DNA from: PALSA-1006 sp964532405
GTDB taxonomy: Bacteria; Pseudomonadota; Gammaproteobacteria; Burkholderiales; Gallionellaceae
Assembly (NCBI GenBank): GCA_964532405.1
Contig: CAZHIC010000031.1
Coordinates: 1-25,643, forward strand
Length of the DNA stretch: 25,643 nt
Direction of reading: 5' to 3'
How positions within the stretch are numbered: the stretch's first letter is position 1; each line of letters begins with the position of its first letter. The notes beneath the pieces were generated by a model. The model was not told the origin of the DNA and did not search any database. It was given only the letters and a program-made list of their open reading frames with translations. Of the stretch, positions 14,735-22,507 are shown piece after piece. The position numbers and the translations under genes are program-made.

Positions 14735-16002
14735 TGTCCGAGCGCGACGAAAATTCACTAACTGAATTCTTCGCACCCGGCATTGAGCCTCATGATGTCC
14801 CTCAACTGTTCCCCTTGCTCAACGCGCGTTCGTACATCGACGCGCTCATCGCCATGTTTCGGGGCGGCAATGAAGAGGTATTGGTACGCCTGATGGTGTT
14901 ACGCGAAATTGGCCTGCGCGCGGATGCGCCGGAATGGTCGCCGCAGGAACTGAGCTCCCATTTTTCCTTTATTACCCAAGCTAAGTTCAGCACGGTTCTC
15001 CACCGTCTGCGCGAGCATGAACTGCTGCTGTGGGATACCGAACGACGCGTCTATCAGCTTTCTACCGCCGGGCGCATGGTGCTCTCAGCCCTCTCCAATC
15101 TGCTGAACTTCAGCACCGAACAGGACGGCGAACTTGGTTTTCTCGCCGCACAGATTGCCGCAGGCTCCTCGGTCGGCAAGCTTTCTCCAGAGGCTTTGTC
15201 GCATCTGCTGGCGCGGCTGGCAGAGTTGGAGGGAGAGTTCTCGCAGGCCGTCACCTCGGGTTCCGAATTCCGCCTCCGTGCCGCGCAAGGCAAACTTGAA
15301 TCCGTCCAGAAATGGATGGACAAGTCCAACGAAGTGATGCGGAATCTTTCTGCAGACGGCCTCGACGAAACCACTTGGCGGCTGGCGCAACAGATTGGTC
15401 AGCGCCAGTCAAAACTGATGCGTATGTCATCAGTATTTCAGCGCGAATTAGCGGCCATCGCACGACAACAAGTTCATTTGTCGCAAGGCGGGTTGACATC
15501 TTCCGAGCTGGCCGCTTGGCTCAAGCAGTGCAGCATCGACGAACTGGCTGAACTGGCGGCGCAACAACTCGCTTACACACCGGAAGCCACTTTTATCCTG
15601 CCGGACGTGATGCTGGACAACACCGAGGAATTCGTCGCAAGAGAACAGCCAAACCGCCGCATTTCGACCATGCCGGCACCCGCCGAGGTCGAGTATGTCA
15701 ACGATCTGCCGTATGAGCCACCGCCGCAATTGCTGGAGCTAACCCGGCTGCTCAGTGGGTTGGATGCGTCATTATCCGTAGCCGATGCCGTGGTTGGCGG
15801 CAGTTTCAGCGCGGCCTCGTACCGTCTCTCGCTGCTGTCTTTTCTCGGTGAACAAAACGTCGATCCAGAACTAGCTCCGCTTGCGGAATTGCCAGTGAGG
15901 CTGCAATGGCATGAACACAACGAACTGCACACGATAAACCGCGATGAAGTTGCCACCATCAGCAGCGGGCAACTCATCCCGCTCGAGGAGAAGCAAACAT
16001 GA
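14734..16002 (+). CDS. jetA: Wadjet defence protein JetA (MksF/MukF-like kleisin)
   Basis: This is the first gene of a Wadjet anti-plasmid operon. JetA is the kleisin that bridges the SMC heads and recruits JetB. The 422-residue product has an N-terminal winged-helix region (about residues 35-115, with SPQELSSHFSFITQAKFSTVLHRLREHELL), a long helical middle (about 125-255), and a C-terminal section with a second small domain. This matches MksF/MukF organisation, though sequence similarity to the better-known type I DUF3375 proteins is not obvious. I assign it chiefly by its shape and by position before jetB, jetC and jetD. A ribosome site AAGGGG lies 7 bases before the ATG, inside the end of prfB. 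The next gene starts within its last codons (ATGA overlap). Confidence 0.85.
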   Translation: MSERDENSLTEFFAPGIEPHDVPQLFPLLNARSYIDALIAMFRGGNEEVLVRLMVLREIGLRADAPEWSPQELSSHFSFITQAKFSTVLHRLREHELLLWDTERRVYQLSTAGRMVLSALSNLLNFSTEQDGELGFLAAQIAAGSSVGKLSPEALSHLLARLAELEGEFSQAVTSGSEFRLRAAQGKLESVQKWMDKSNEVMRNLSADGLDETTWRLAQQIGQRQSKLMRMSSVFQRELAAIARQQVHLSQGGLTSSELAAWLKQCSIDELAELAAQQLAYTPEATFILPDVMLDNTEEFVAREQPNRRISTMPAPAEVEYVNDLPYEPPPQLLELTRLLSGLDASLSVADAVVGGSFSAASYRLSLLSFLGEQNVDPELAPLAELPVRLQWHEHNELHTINRDEVATISSGQLIPLEEKQT

Positions 16003-16664
16003 ACCATGATCCCGCCGCGCGCCTGATTGCTCGCCTCTTGGCATTACGCTATCTGCCGCGCGAAGATGCGGAAATACGCCGTTTGTTGATCGATAGCAGC
16101 TTCCGCGACGAGGTAGAACAGCGCCTCGCTGCCAGCGGCCTGCGCCTGTTGGCGCAACCCTTTGCCGCACATGTCGGCATCGCCCTCACCCGCGAATGCG
16201 AAGGTGCTATATTCGAGCAAAACGACACTTGGCAAGCCAGCAACATCGGCCTGCCCAAGGATGCGGTAGCACTGCTGGTAATCCTGTGGGCACTCATCAT
16301 CCTGCCTAAACGCGAACGCCAGTTGACTGGAGAAGCCGCGCAGCAGGAAACGCAGAGCGAACTGTTCGGGAACGTGAAGCTCACGCCGCTGGCGCATGAA
16401 GCTTCGCGCGGCATCCCTCAAAACGTATTACTGGAAGACTATGGCAAATTGCTGGGCGGAAAAACGCGCATCAGTTTCAGTTTGCCGCAGTTGACCCGCC
16501 TCGGCTTCATCGAACTCAAGAACAAGGTTATCCACGAAGGCCCATTACTCGACCTCGCCTTCGATTATGCCGAAATGGCGCCGCGCATTCTCAATGGCGC
16601 GCTGGCCGACTTGCTGAAACAGCGCGGCCTCTTGCGCGATGCGACAGAACAGGAGGCACGCTAA
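15999..16664 (+). CDS. jetB: Wadjet defence protein JetB (MksE/MukE-like)
   Basis: JetB is the KITE-type subunit that binds the JetA kleisin. The 221-residue product has the typical MksE/JetB length and an all-alpha/winged-helix look: helix-rich N-terminus (AARLIARLLALRYLPREDAEIRRLLIDSS), a hydrophobic central helix (DAVALLVILWALIILPKRER), and a C-terminal section that resembles a winged helix (ISFSLPQLTRLGFIELKNK). There is no enzyme motif. It overlaps jetA by 4 bases (ATGA) and ends one base into the jetC start (TAATG), so it is certainly translated as part of the same operon. The assignment rests on size, fold pattern and position. Confidence 0.85.
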   Translation: MNHDPAARLIARLLALRYLPREDAEIRRLLIDSSFRDEVEQRLAASGLRLLAQPFAAHVGIALTRECEGAIFEQNDTWQASNIGLPKDAVALLVILWALIILPKRERQLTGEAAQQETQSELFGNVKLTPLAHEASRGIPQNVLLEDYGKLLGGKTRISFSLPQLTRLGFIELKNKVIHEGPLLDLAFDYAEMAPRILNGALADLLKQRGLLRDATEQEAR

Positions 16665-19429
16665 TGTTTCGTCTGCTCGAATTGGAAACCGTACACTGGG
16701 ACTACTGGCGCAATTTCAAACTGCCGCTGAATGCGCCCATCATCACCATCTCCGGCCCCAACGGCTCGGGCAAAACCACCCTGCTCGATGCCCTGCGCAC
16801 GCTGCTCGCGTTGGAGTGTTCCAAGAAGCGCGACTACAAGCGCTATGTGCGGCGCAACGGCGAGGATTTTTGTTGGCTGCGCGGCGTGATCGACAACCAG
16901 CGTCCGCCCGGCAGCAGCAAGCGTCCGTTCGGCCTACCCTACCAACAGGATCGCATCACGCTGGCTTGTCGCATCGACAAAAAAGGCGGCGACTGGAATC
17001 GCAAATACTGGATCGCCGACGGCGAAGTGAGCTTGCATGAAATCGAACAGTCCGGCGAAGAATTCGGTGTGCGCGATTACCAGCGCATCCTGCACAGCGC
17101 CGGGTTATCGCCCGCCATCGCGCGCGTGCTGTCATTGGAACAGGGACAGACCGACAAGCTGTGCGAACTTTCGGCCAAGGAGTTATTGAACTTGGTGTTC
17201 GATGTGTTCGGTGACAAGGAAGTGTTGGAGCGCTATCAGGAAGCGCGCCACCATCAGGAACACACGACGCGTGAACTCGATGCCGTGCAGAATCAGTTGG
17301 AAGCTTTGGGCAACAGCCTGGAGCGGCATGAACAGAAGGTGAACCGTTACCGCGAATGGCAAGGACTCAATCAGGAGCGCACCGAGTTGTTTTCTGAAAA
17401 ACGCCCGCGTCTGGAACATTATCTGCTGCAACGCGAGGCGGAGAATGCCGGACGCACGTTGCAAACCCAGCACCGCGAATGGCGCGCGAAACGCGTAGAA
17501 CTCCAGAAGAAACAACTGGAATTGCAAGTAGAGCAGCAAGCGCTTGAGGCTGCGCAATTGCGCAGACAAGCGGCACAGGAGAGCGAACAGAATCAGCAAC
17601 GCGCGCTGAACGGGCTGAACCGCGAACTAGGCAACTGGGAAGCCATCGTCAAGCAGCATGAGCGCCTGTTACAGCAGGCCGATGCCGCTGGAGGGCAGAC
17701 AGCCGACGCACGCGAGATTGAACGGCTGGAAGGCGAGCGCGCCAACTTGCTGGTGCGCATCGCCGAGCTTTCCCGGCAGCAAAGTCAGCTCGACGAGATG
17801 CTTGCAAATCTTGCTGCCGGACGCCGCACCGATCCTGCCGATGTTGCGGCATTCCGTCAGGCATTAAATCAGGCCGGAATCGCGCACGACCTGCTTGCCG
17901 ACGTAGTGGAGATCGCCGATCCATCTTGGCAGGCGGCGGTGGAAGCCGTGCTCGCGCCGTCCGCGCACATCGTGTTACTCACCCGCGACAAGGATGCCGA
18001 ACAGGCGATGGCGCTGGGCGAAAGGCTTCGTTATCGTCACTTCATCGTGCCGGACAGTATGCCCGCAGGCTTGCCCCCCAAGGACTCGCTATTGGAAGTG
18101 GTGCGCTTCACCAAGCCCGTGCCGGAATGGCTGCTGCGCACATTGGAGCGCACACGCCGCGTCGAGGATGCTACAGCCGGAGCGAAGCTGCCGCGTGGCG
18201 AAGACTGGATCACCCGCCAAGGTTATTTGCGCGAACGGCGCGGCGGACGTTACGCAGCGCCAGAGCAGGCACGCTTCGGCAAAGCGCGCCTGGAGGCGTT
18301 GCGTCAGCAGCGATCCGAACTGGAGAAAGCCCTCAAGCCGCTGTACGAACAGCGCACTGGCTTGACTGATCGCATCCGCAACCTGCAAGCACAACTGGCG
18401 GGCGAGGATGCCGTCGCACAACTGGCGAAACGTGCCGCCGAGTTCGCCGAGGCCCGCCAAGAATACGATGCGCTGGTATTACGCCGACGCGAAAACGGCG
18501 TATATCAGGCACAGCAAGAACGTGAGCAAGCCGACGAAGCTGTCAATACAGCGCGTAGCACATTAAGCGACATGCAGCATAATTTGAAAAAACTGGATCA
18601 GGAAATCTCAGACAGAGCAAATCGCAGTGGACGCGAAGAACAAATCAGTCGTTTGCAAACGCTACGCCATAACCGGAAACATTTTTCGGCAGGCTGGTGC
18701 GATGATGCGGCCAACCAGCAGCTTGCCGAAAAGTACCAGAGTGTGGCCACCATCAATTTGCGCATTGATGAGATCGAACGACGTTTCAAGATCGAAACCT
18801 GGGAAACTGATGCCACCGTGGTCGCGCTACGCGACAAAATCAAAGCTGATTATCAGCAGATGGGTGACGATCTCGATCATCGCCGCCACGACAACGAAAC
18901 GGCGCGCAGTCAGACCGACGCCGCGCGCGAGCAATACATCAATGTGCTGCGCCACACTGTTACTCGCTATGTGAAAAATATCCGCACACTCGGCGACCTC
19001 GCCGGAATCAAAATCGAGCACGAACCGGTATTGCTCGGCAACGACGATCTCGCACTGGCACAAGCGGGGCTGGCAGTGCGCTTCGATTTCGACGAGAAAG
19101 GCTTTATGGGCATGAACGACGGCGATGCCTCCGGCGGTCAGCAAGTAATGAAATCGCTGATCCTGCTGGTCGGGCTGATGATGGAAGAATCACATCCCGG
19201 CGGCTTTGTGTTTATCGACGAACCGTTCGCCCATCTCGACATCGTCAACATCGAGCGCGTATCCAGCTTCCTCAAGGCTACCCGTGCACAATACTTGCTC
19301 ACTACGCCTGTTACGCACAACGTCAGCATCTACGATCCGTCAATGCTGACGCTAGTGACATTCAAGAAACGTCCAAACGAATCATGGGCACCGGGCGTCA
19401 AAGTTCTAGTACGCGATGCCAACGCCTAA
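16664..19429 (+). CDS. jetC: Wadjet defence protein JetC (SMC/MukB-like ATPase)
   Basis: JetC is the motor that extrudes DNA loops using ATP. The 921-residue product has the complete SMC layout. The Walker A is GPNGSGKT at residues 31-38. A first coiled coil covers about 190-385 (very Gln/Glu-rich), a hinge-like globular domain about 390-540 (GIAHDLLADVVEIADPSW, HIVLLTRDKDAEQAMALG), and a returning coiled coil follows to about 760. The ABC signature ASGGQ is at 822-826 and the Walker B with catalytic Glu is FIDEP at 850-854, followed by a D-loop AHLD. The protein is shorter than the roughly 1,100 residues typical of type I JetC, which together with the JetA sequence suggests another Wadjet type, possibly III. 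An AGGAGG ribosome site precedes the start. It overlaps jetD by 14 bases. Confidence 0.92.
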   Translation: MFRLLELETVHWDYWRNFKLPLNAPIITISGPNGSGKTTLLDALRTLLALECSKKRDYKRYVRRNGEDFCWLRGVIDNQRPPGSSKRPFGLPYQQDRITLACRIDKKGGDWNRKYWIADGEVSLHEIEQSGEEFGVRDYQRILHSAGLSPAIARVLSLEQGQTDKLCELSAKELLNLVFDVFGDKEVLERYQEARHHQEHTTRELDAVQNQLEALGNSLERHEQKVNRYREWQGLNQERTELFSEKRPRLEHYLLQREAENAGRTLQTQHREWRAKRVELQKKQLELQVEQQALEAAQLRRQAAQESEQNQQRALNGLNRELGNWEAIVKQHERLLQQADAAGGQTADAREIERLEGERANLLVRIAELSRQQSQLDEMLANLAAGRRTDPADVAAFRQALNQAGIAHDLLADVVEIADPSWQAAVEAVLAPSAHIVLLTRDKDAEQAMALGERLRYRHFIVPDSMPAGLPPKDSLLEVVRFTKPVPEWLLRTLERTRRVEDATAGAKLPRGEDWITRQGYLRERRGGRYAAPEQARFGKARLEALRQQRSELEKALKPLYEQRTGLTDRIRNLQAQLAGEDAVAQLAKRAAEFAEARQEYDALVLRRRENGVYQAQQEREQADEAVNTARSTLSDMQHNLKKLDQEISDRANRSGREEQISRLQTLRHNRKHFSAGWCDDAANQQLAEKYQSVATINLRIDEIERRFKIETWETDATVVALRDKIKADYQQMGDDLDHRRHDNETARSQTDAAREQYINVLRHTVTRYVKNIRTLGDLAGIKIEHEPVLLGNDDLALAQAGLAVRFDFDEKGFMGMNDGDASGGQQVMKSLILLVGLMMEESHPGGFVFIDEPFAHLDIVNIERVSSFLKATRAQYLLTTPVTHNVSIYDPSMLTLVTFKKRPNESWAPGVKVLVRDANA

Positions 19430-20603
19430 CGACATCCGCATTGAGCCGCTGGATCAGCGCAAAGTCAGCCAGCGGCGGAGACGTTATTGTGAGCACCTGC
19501 CGCAACAACTCGGGCTAATTCCCAGCGAATGGCGCGAACTGCTGGCCCGCTGGGTGCGTCGAGGAGGTAACAGCCGCTGGGAAACTTTGCGCAACGATGC
19601 GGGTGTGACCTCTATCCAATTAGCTGATTCGTTACGGGAGTGGCTGCTGCGTGAAGGCTGGGCAGTGGTAGTAGAACTACGCCAGCATGGCGACTGGTGG
19701 CCTCATTCACTTGAATTACGCAATCTGCCGCAACTACGCTCCGCGCTGGGAATCAGCGATAAAGAGCATGACGCACTACATTGGCAAACGGTGCGCGAAG
19801 AATTATCAAACAAGTGTGACGACAATCTCATTCCCGCATTGCTTGCGCTGGATGAGCTACCGATTCATCGTGCGTTAACTCGCTACGAGTTGATCACCGC
19901 GTTGCAACGTTGGCAGGATGCACAACGCAGCGGCACGCGCCGCGACTTTGCTTTGTTGGCTCGCGACGATACCAAAGGCGTAAGCGAGACAGAATGGAAC
20001 TGGCTGGAACAAACACTGGACTTGGCCGAGTTTCAGATTGAGCGCCACACACCATTGTTGCTATTATCCGCGCCGCTGAAATTGACCATGCCGCATGGTC
20101 AACTTGATCTGACAAGTTGTGCCGATTTCGCCGCACTTACTCCCTCTACTGTACATGCCGCAACGGCGGTTTCTGGAACCGTCAGCTATTGGCAGTTAGT
20201 AGAGAACCGTACCAGTTTTGAACGCGTTGCAAAAAAACGCGAACCAAATGTTGGTGTGATCTGGCTACCCGGCTATCCTCCAAGTTGGTGGCACACCGCT
20301 GTCGGACAATTACTCGACCGAGTTCCCTCCCCGGCACACATCGCCTGCGACCCCGACCCGGCTGGGATCGCCATCGCTCTTAAAGCTTCCGAACTGTGGC
20401 GCGAGCGCGGTATCGCATGGCAACCGTGGAAGATGGCGGTATCCGATCTTGCCTCCTTGCGCGTGCGCAAGCCGCTGACCGAGGGAGACAAATTACAGCT
20501 GGACTCACTGAGACATAAACACGTACTCCCCGCCCCTCTCTCTGAACTACTGGAGTGGATGCTAGTACAGGGCGAAAAGGGTGAGCAAGAGGGATATTTA
20601 TGA
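19416..20603 (+). CDS. jetD: Wadjet defence protein JetD (Toprim nuclease)
   Basis: JetD is the effector that cuts closed circular DNA once the SMC complex has reeled it in. The 395-residue product has an N-terminal DNA-binding part (about 1-90, with a winged-helix-like SIQLADSLREWLLREGW) and a C-terminal Toprim domain like that of topoisomerase VI subunit A. The metal-binding residues are visible: Glu263 in LVENRTSF and the DxD pair Asp312/Asp314 in CDPDPAGIAIAL. They are intact, so it should be active. The ATG lies inside the end of jetC, and no separate ribosome site is clear, which fits translational coupling. The gene closes the jetABCD operon; 49-79 bases separate it from the VapBC pair. 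Confidence 0.93.
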   Translation: MPTPNDIRIEPLDQRKVSQRRRRYCEHLPQQLGLIPSEWRELLARWVRRGGNSRWETLRNDAGVTSIQLADSLREWLLREGWAVVVELRQHGDWWPHSLELRNLPQLRSALGISDKEHDALHWQTVREELSNKCDDNLIPALLALDELPIHRALTRYELITALQRWQDAQRSGTRRDFALLARDDTKGVSETEWNWLEQTLDLAEFQIERHTPLLLLSAPLKLTMPHGQLDLTSCADFAALTPSTVHAATAVSGTVSYWQLVENRTSFERVAKKREPNVGVIWLPGYPPSWWHTAVGQLLDRVPSPAHIACDPDPAGIAIALKASELWRERGIAWQPWKMAVSDLASLRVRKPLTEGDKLQLDSLRHKHVLPAPLSELLEWMLVQGEKGEQEGYL

Positions 20604-20644
20604 GCCTGCCTACACCAGCCATCTTACCGAGTAAGCCAATATGC

Positions 20645-20650
20645 TATAGT
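20645..20650 (+). promoter_or_regulatory. Weak candidate -10 for vapBC
   Basis: TATAGT is a five-of-six match to TATAAT, about 33 bases before the vapB ATG at 20683. The best -35 (TTACCG at 20624-20629) is poor and only 15 bases away. Toxin-antitoxin pairs usually carry their own promoter repressed by the antitoxin, so one is expected in this gap. Confidence 0.3.
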
Positions 20651-20682
20651 TCGTGCATGAAAACTTTGAAGACGAGGACAGA

Positions 20683-20934
20683 ATGGCAACCATGACCGTT
20701 TCTTCCAAAGGACAAATAGTTCTCCCCGCCGATATCCGGCGGCGACTCGGCTTAATGGCGGGCACGCAGATGGAAATTATCGAAGAGCCGGACGGCGTGC
20801 GGCTGGTGGTATCCCGTCCTGTCAAGACTGCCAACATCGCCGCCTGCGCAGGAATGGTGACTGCCGCTTCAAAAGGCAAAGCGCGCAATCTCGGCGATTT
20901 CGATCCCGCCTCATTGTTAAACAAGAAAAAATGA
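20683..20934 (+). CDS. vapB: VapB-type antitoxin (AbrB/MazE fold)
   Basis: The 83-residue product starts at the ATG at 20683 (GAGG ribosome site upstream at the right distance), not at the GTG or ATG further upstream. Residues 3-40 are the swapped-hairpin AbrB domain: TVSSKGQIVLPADIRRRLGL followed by AGTQMEIIEEPDGVRLV. This fold binds the promoter operator. The C-terminal tail (about 45-83) should wrap the toxin and block its active site. The end overlaps vapC by 4 bases (ATGA), the normal VapBC arrangement. Its location in the defence island suggests it helps stabilise the island. Confidence 0.9.
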   Translation: MATMTVSSKGQIVLPADIRRRLGLMAGTQMEIIEEPDGVRLVVSRPVKTANIAACAGMVTAASKGKARNLGDFDPASLLNKKK

Positions 20935-21341
20935 ACGCGTTAGATACCAATGTGCTGGCGCGCTTCTTCATTAACGATGAAGATGACAGTGAAGCAGCCA
21001 AGCAACGCCCTGCGGCAATTGCGGCACTGTCCTGCACAGTGTTTGTGCCTGTGTCGGTGATTCTGGAATTCGAGTGGGTGATGCGTGGTTTTTACGAACT
21101 CGCGCGCAAAGATATTCTGCGGGTATTCGAGTCACTGTGCGGCTTGGAGAACGTGCAAGTCGAAGACAGGGGTATCGTACTCACCGCGCTGAACGCCTAT
21201 CAACAAGGACTAGATTTTGCCGACGCTTTACACCTCGCCCGCGCCGATTTTTGTAGCACGTTTTTAAGTTTTGACCAGCGCCTGAAGAAACGCGCTAATG
21301 CCGCCGGATTGTCGCCTGCTGTGGAGACACCCAAGGCCTGA
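20931..21341 (+). CDS. vapC: VapC toxin (PIN-domain ribonuclease)
   Basis: VapC toxins are Mg2+-dependent RNases that cut tRNA or rRNA when the antitoxin is lost. The 136-residue product is a full PIN domain. The acidic active-site residues are seen as Asp5 in LDTNVLARFF, Glu46 in VILEFEWVMR, Asp98 in LDFADALHLA and Asp115 in FLSFDQRL. It overlaps vapB by 4 bases. The RNA target cannot be inferred. No truncation is visible. Confidence 0.92.
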   Translation: MNALDTNVLARFFINDEDDSEAAKQRPAAIAALSCTVFVPVSVILEFEWVMRGFYELARKDILRVFESLCGLENVQVEDRGIVLTALNAYQQGLDFADALHLARADFCSTFLSFDQRLKKRANAAGLSPAVETPKA

Positions 21342-21364
21342 CCGTTTTTACAAGGACAATACCA

Positions 21365-22228
21365 ATGGCACAGAGAGCGAATTACTGGTCATGCAGCAAG
21401 TTTGCCAAGTGGGTTTCCATCAGGTTTGGCGCGCGTCCGAAGATGGACAGCGGTACTTCTGAAGAATGGGCTGAATGGCGCAAGGATGTGCGCAAGAATC
21501 ATCCTGTCGTTTTCTGGTTCACCGAAGAATTTCTCGATGATGCGCAAAATTTTATCTGGTGGCCTTACGATCAAATTTGCGATTTCCGTTTCTATTTGTT
21601 CAACCGCTATGTGAGCAAAACACATTACATCAAAACCGGGCTTAAGCCCGGTGAATATCATGCAATTGATAATCGCCTGCTGTACGGCATGTTCACCGAA
21701 CTGGTGGATTTTATCGAAGTGGAAAAAGCGTATCACCATTGCGTATTCAGCGATGAAAAACGTGCGCAATACAAATTGCCGTGGTGGCGAGGTGGGTGGC
21801 GCTGGTTGCGTTGGGGGATATGGCGTTGCCCGCAAGCGGGATTGGATTATCTCGGATGGGAAAGCAGTCTGAAATTCGACGACGAGTGGATGGACAAAGC
21901 CGATCCGACATACAGCACGCCCACACCACAAGCACTCGCCGCAATGGAGCAAAAACGATTATATGACTGGTGGAAGCACATTCGCCCCAATCGCCCAGAT
22001 CCTCACGAAGAATCCGGCTGGAGCGAATTCTGTGAGCGCAGGCGTGTCGCTCATGCGGACAAAGGTGATGATTCTTGGTCGACGCTCTTCAACGATAAAA
22101 CAGATGAAGAACGCGCTGAAAGCAAACTCTTGCTGGATGTGCTGCACGACATCGAGAAATGCTACGATGATGAAGATGAGGCGATGATGGTTGCGCTCAT
22201 AAAGATTCGCCAACACCTGTGGACATAA
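21365..22228 (+). CDS. Unknown protein, phage-type family, in defence island
   Basis: I do not recognise a function. The 287-residue product is rich in Trp, Tyr and Asp, with no signal peptide or membrane segment. From memory it resembles uncharacterised proteins of large tailed phages and marine viral contigs that share the order (YWSCxKFAxW) - (GTSxEWxxWR) - (WPxDxIxDxxYYxxNRxVxxTH) - (KPGxxxxxxNRxLxxxFxELVDFVExExA) - (PWWxxxxxxWRxWRxPxAGLDxLxW) - (TPQAxAAxExxxLYxWWxxxRPNRPDPxxxSGW). Each block can be matched here. The regular Trp/Asp motifs suggest a defined fold, but nothing like an enzyme site is clear. A good ribosome site (AAGGAC) lies before the ATG, 23 bases after vapC. It could be a viral remnant, a structural protein or a defence gene. 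Confidence 0.75.
   Translation: MAQRANYWSCSKFAKWVSIRFGARPKMDSGTSEEWAEWRKDVRKNHPVVFWFTEEFLDDAQNFIWWPYDQICDFRFYLFNRYVSKTHYIKTGLKPGEYHAIDNRLLYGMFTELVDFIEVEKAYHHCVFSDEKRAQYKLPWWRGGWRWLRWGIWRCPQAGLDYLGWESSLKFDDEWMDKADPTYSTPTPQALAAMEQKRLYDWWKHIRPNRPDPHEESGWSEFCERRRVAHADKGDDSWSTLFNDKTDEERAESKLLLDVLHDIEKCYDDEDEAMMVALIKIRQHLWT
21635..21652. repeat. Perfect 18-base palindrome in the unknown gene
   Basis: ACCGGGCTTAAGCCCGGT reads the same on both strands. It falls in the coding sequence for TGLKPGE in the 287-residue protein. Related proteins have KPG at the same place, so it may follow from codon choice rather than a binding site. Confidence 0.5.
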
Positions 22229-22254
22229 CACGTTATTCGCACCGATACGGATGA

Positions 22255-22260
22255 TATGAT
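22255..22260 (+). promoter_or_regulatory. Weak candidate -10 for the zeta module
   Basis: TATGAT is a five-of-six match to TATAAT, 20 bases before the ATG at 22280. A -35 is not clear (TTATTC at 22233-22238). Listed because the two following genes appear to form an independent unit. Confidence 0.3.
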
Positions 22261-22279
22261 AACCCCGAAGGAGAGCCCA

Positions 22280-22507
22280 ATGAACACTCAGGAAAAAACA
22301 ATCCAATATTTGGAAGAGCACATTCCCGAGTTGGCGAATGTGGCGAGTAAACAGGCGTACTGGCAGGCGCTGGCTGCGGGTAGCAGCGTGCTGGAACGCG
22401 ATAATGACAATCTGGTGGAGGTATTCCCCGACGGCACCCGCAAGGTGATTAAGCCATTGCCATCACTCACGCCAACACAACCCGGGCAGCGATTGGAAAT
22501 AGCATGA
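22280..22507 (+). CDS. Small partner (probable antitoxin) of zeta-like toxin
   Basis: The 75-residue product starts at the ATG at 22280, 5 bases after a strong AAGGAG ribosome site. An upstream in-frame ATG is less likely. It has a helical N-terminus (EKTIQYLEEHIPELANVASKQAYWQALAAGSSVL) and a beta-rich C-terminus with FPDGTRKVIKPLP. The last motif is common in small proteins next to zeta-type kinases. It overlaps the toxin by 4 bases (ATGA). The antitoxin role is inferred from position and size. Confidence 0.7.
   Translation: MNTQEKTIQYLEEHIPELANVASKQAYWQALAAGSSVLERDNDNLVEVFPDGTRKVIKPLPSLTPTQPGQRLEIA

Noticed and set aside
15999..19429. Housekeeping MksBEF condensin
   Set aside because: The presence of an overlapping fourth gene with a Toprim nuclease domain identifies the set as Wadjet rather than a chromosome-organising complex.
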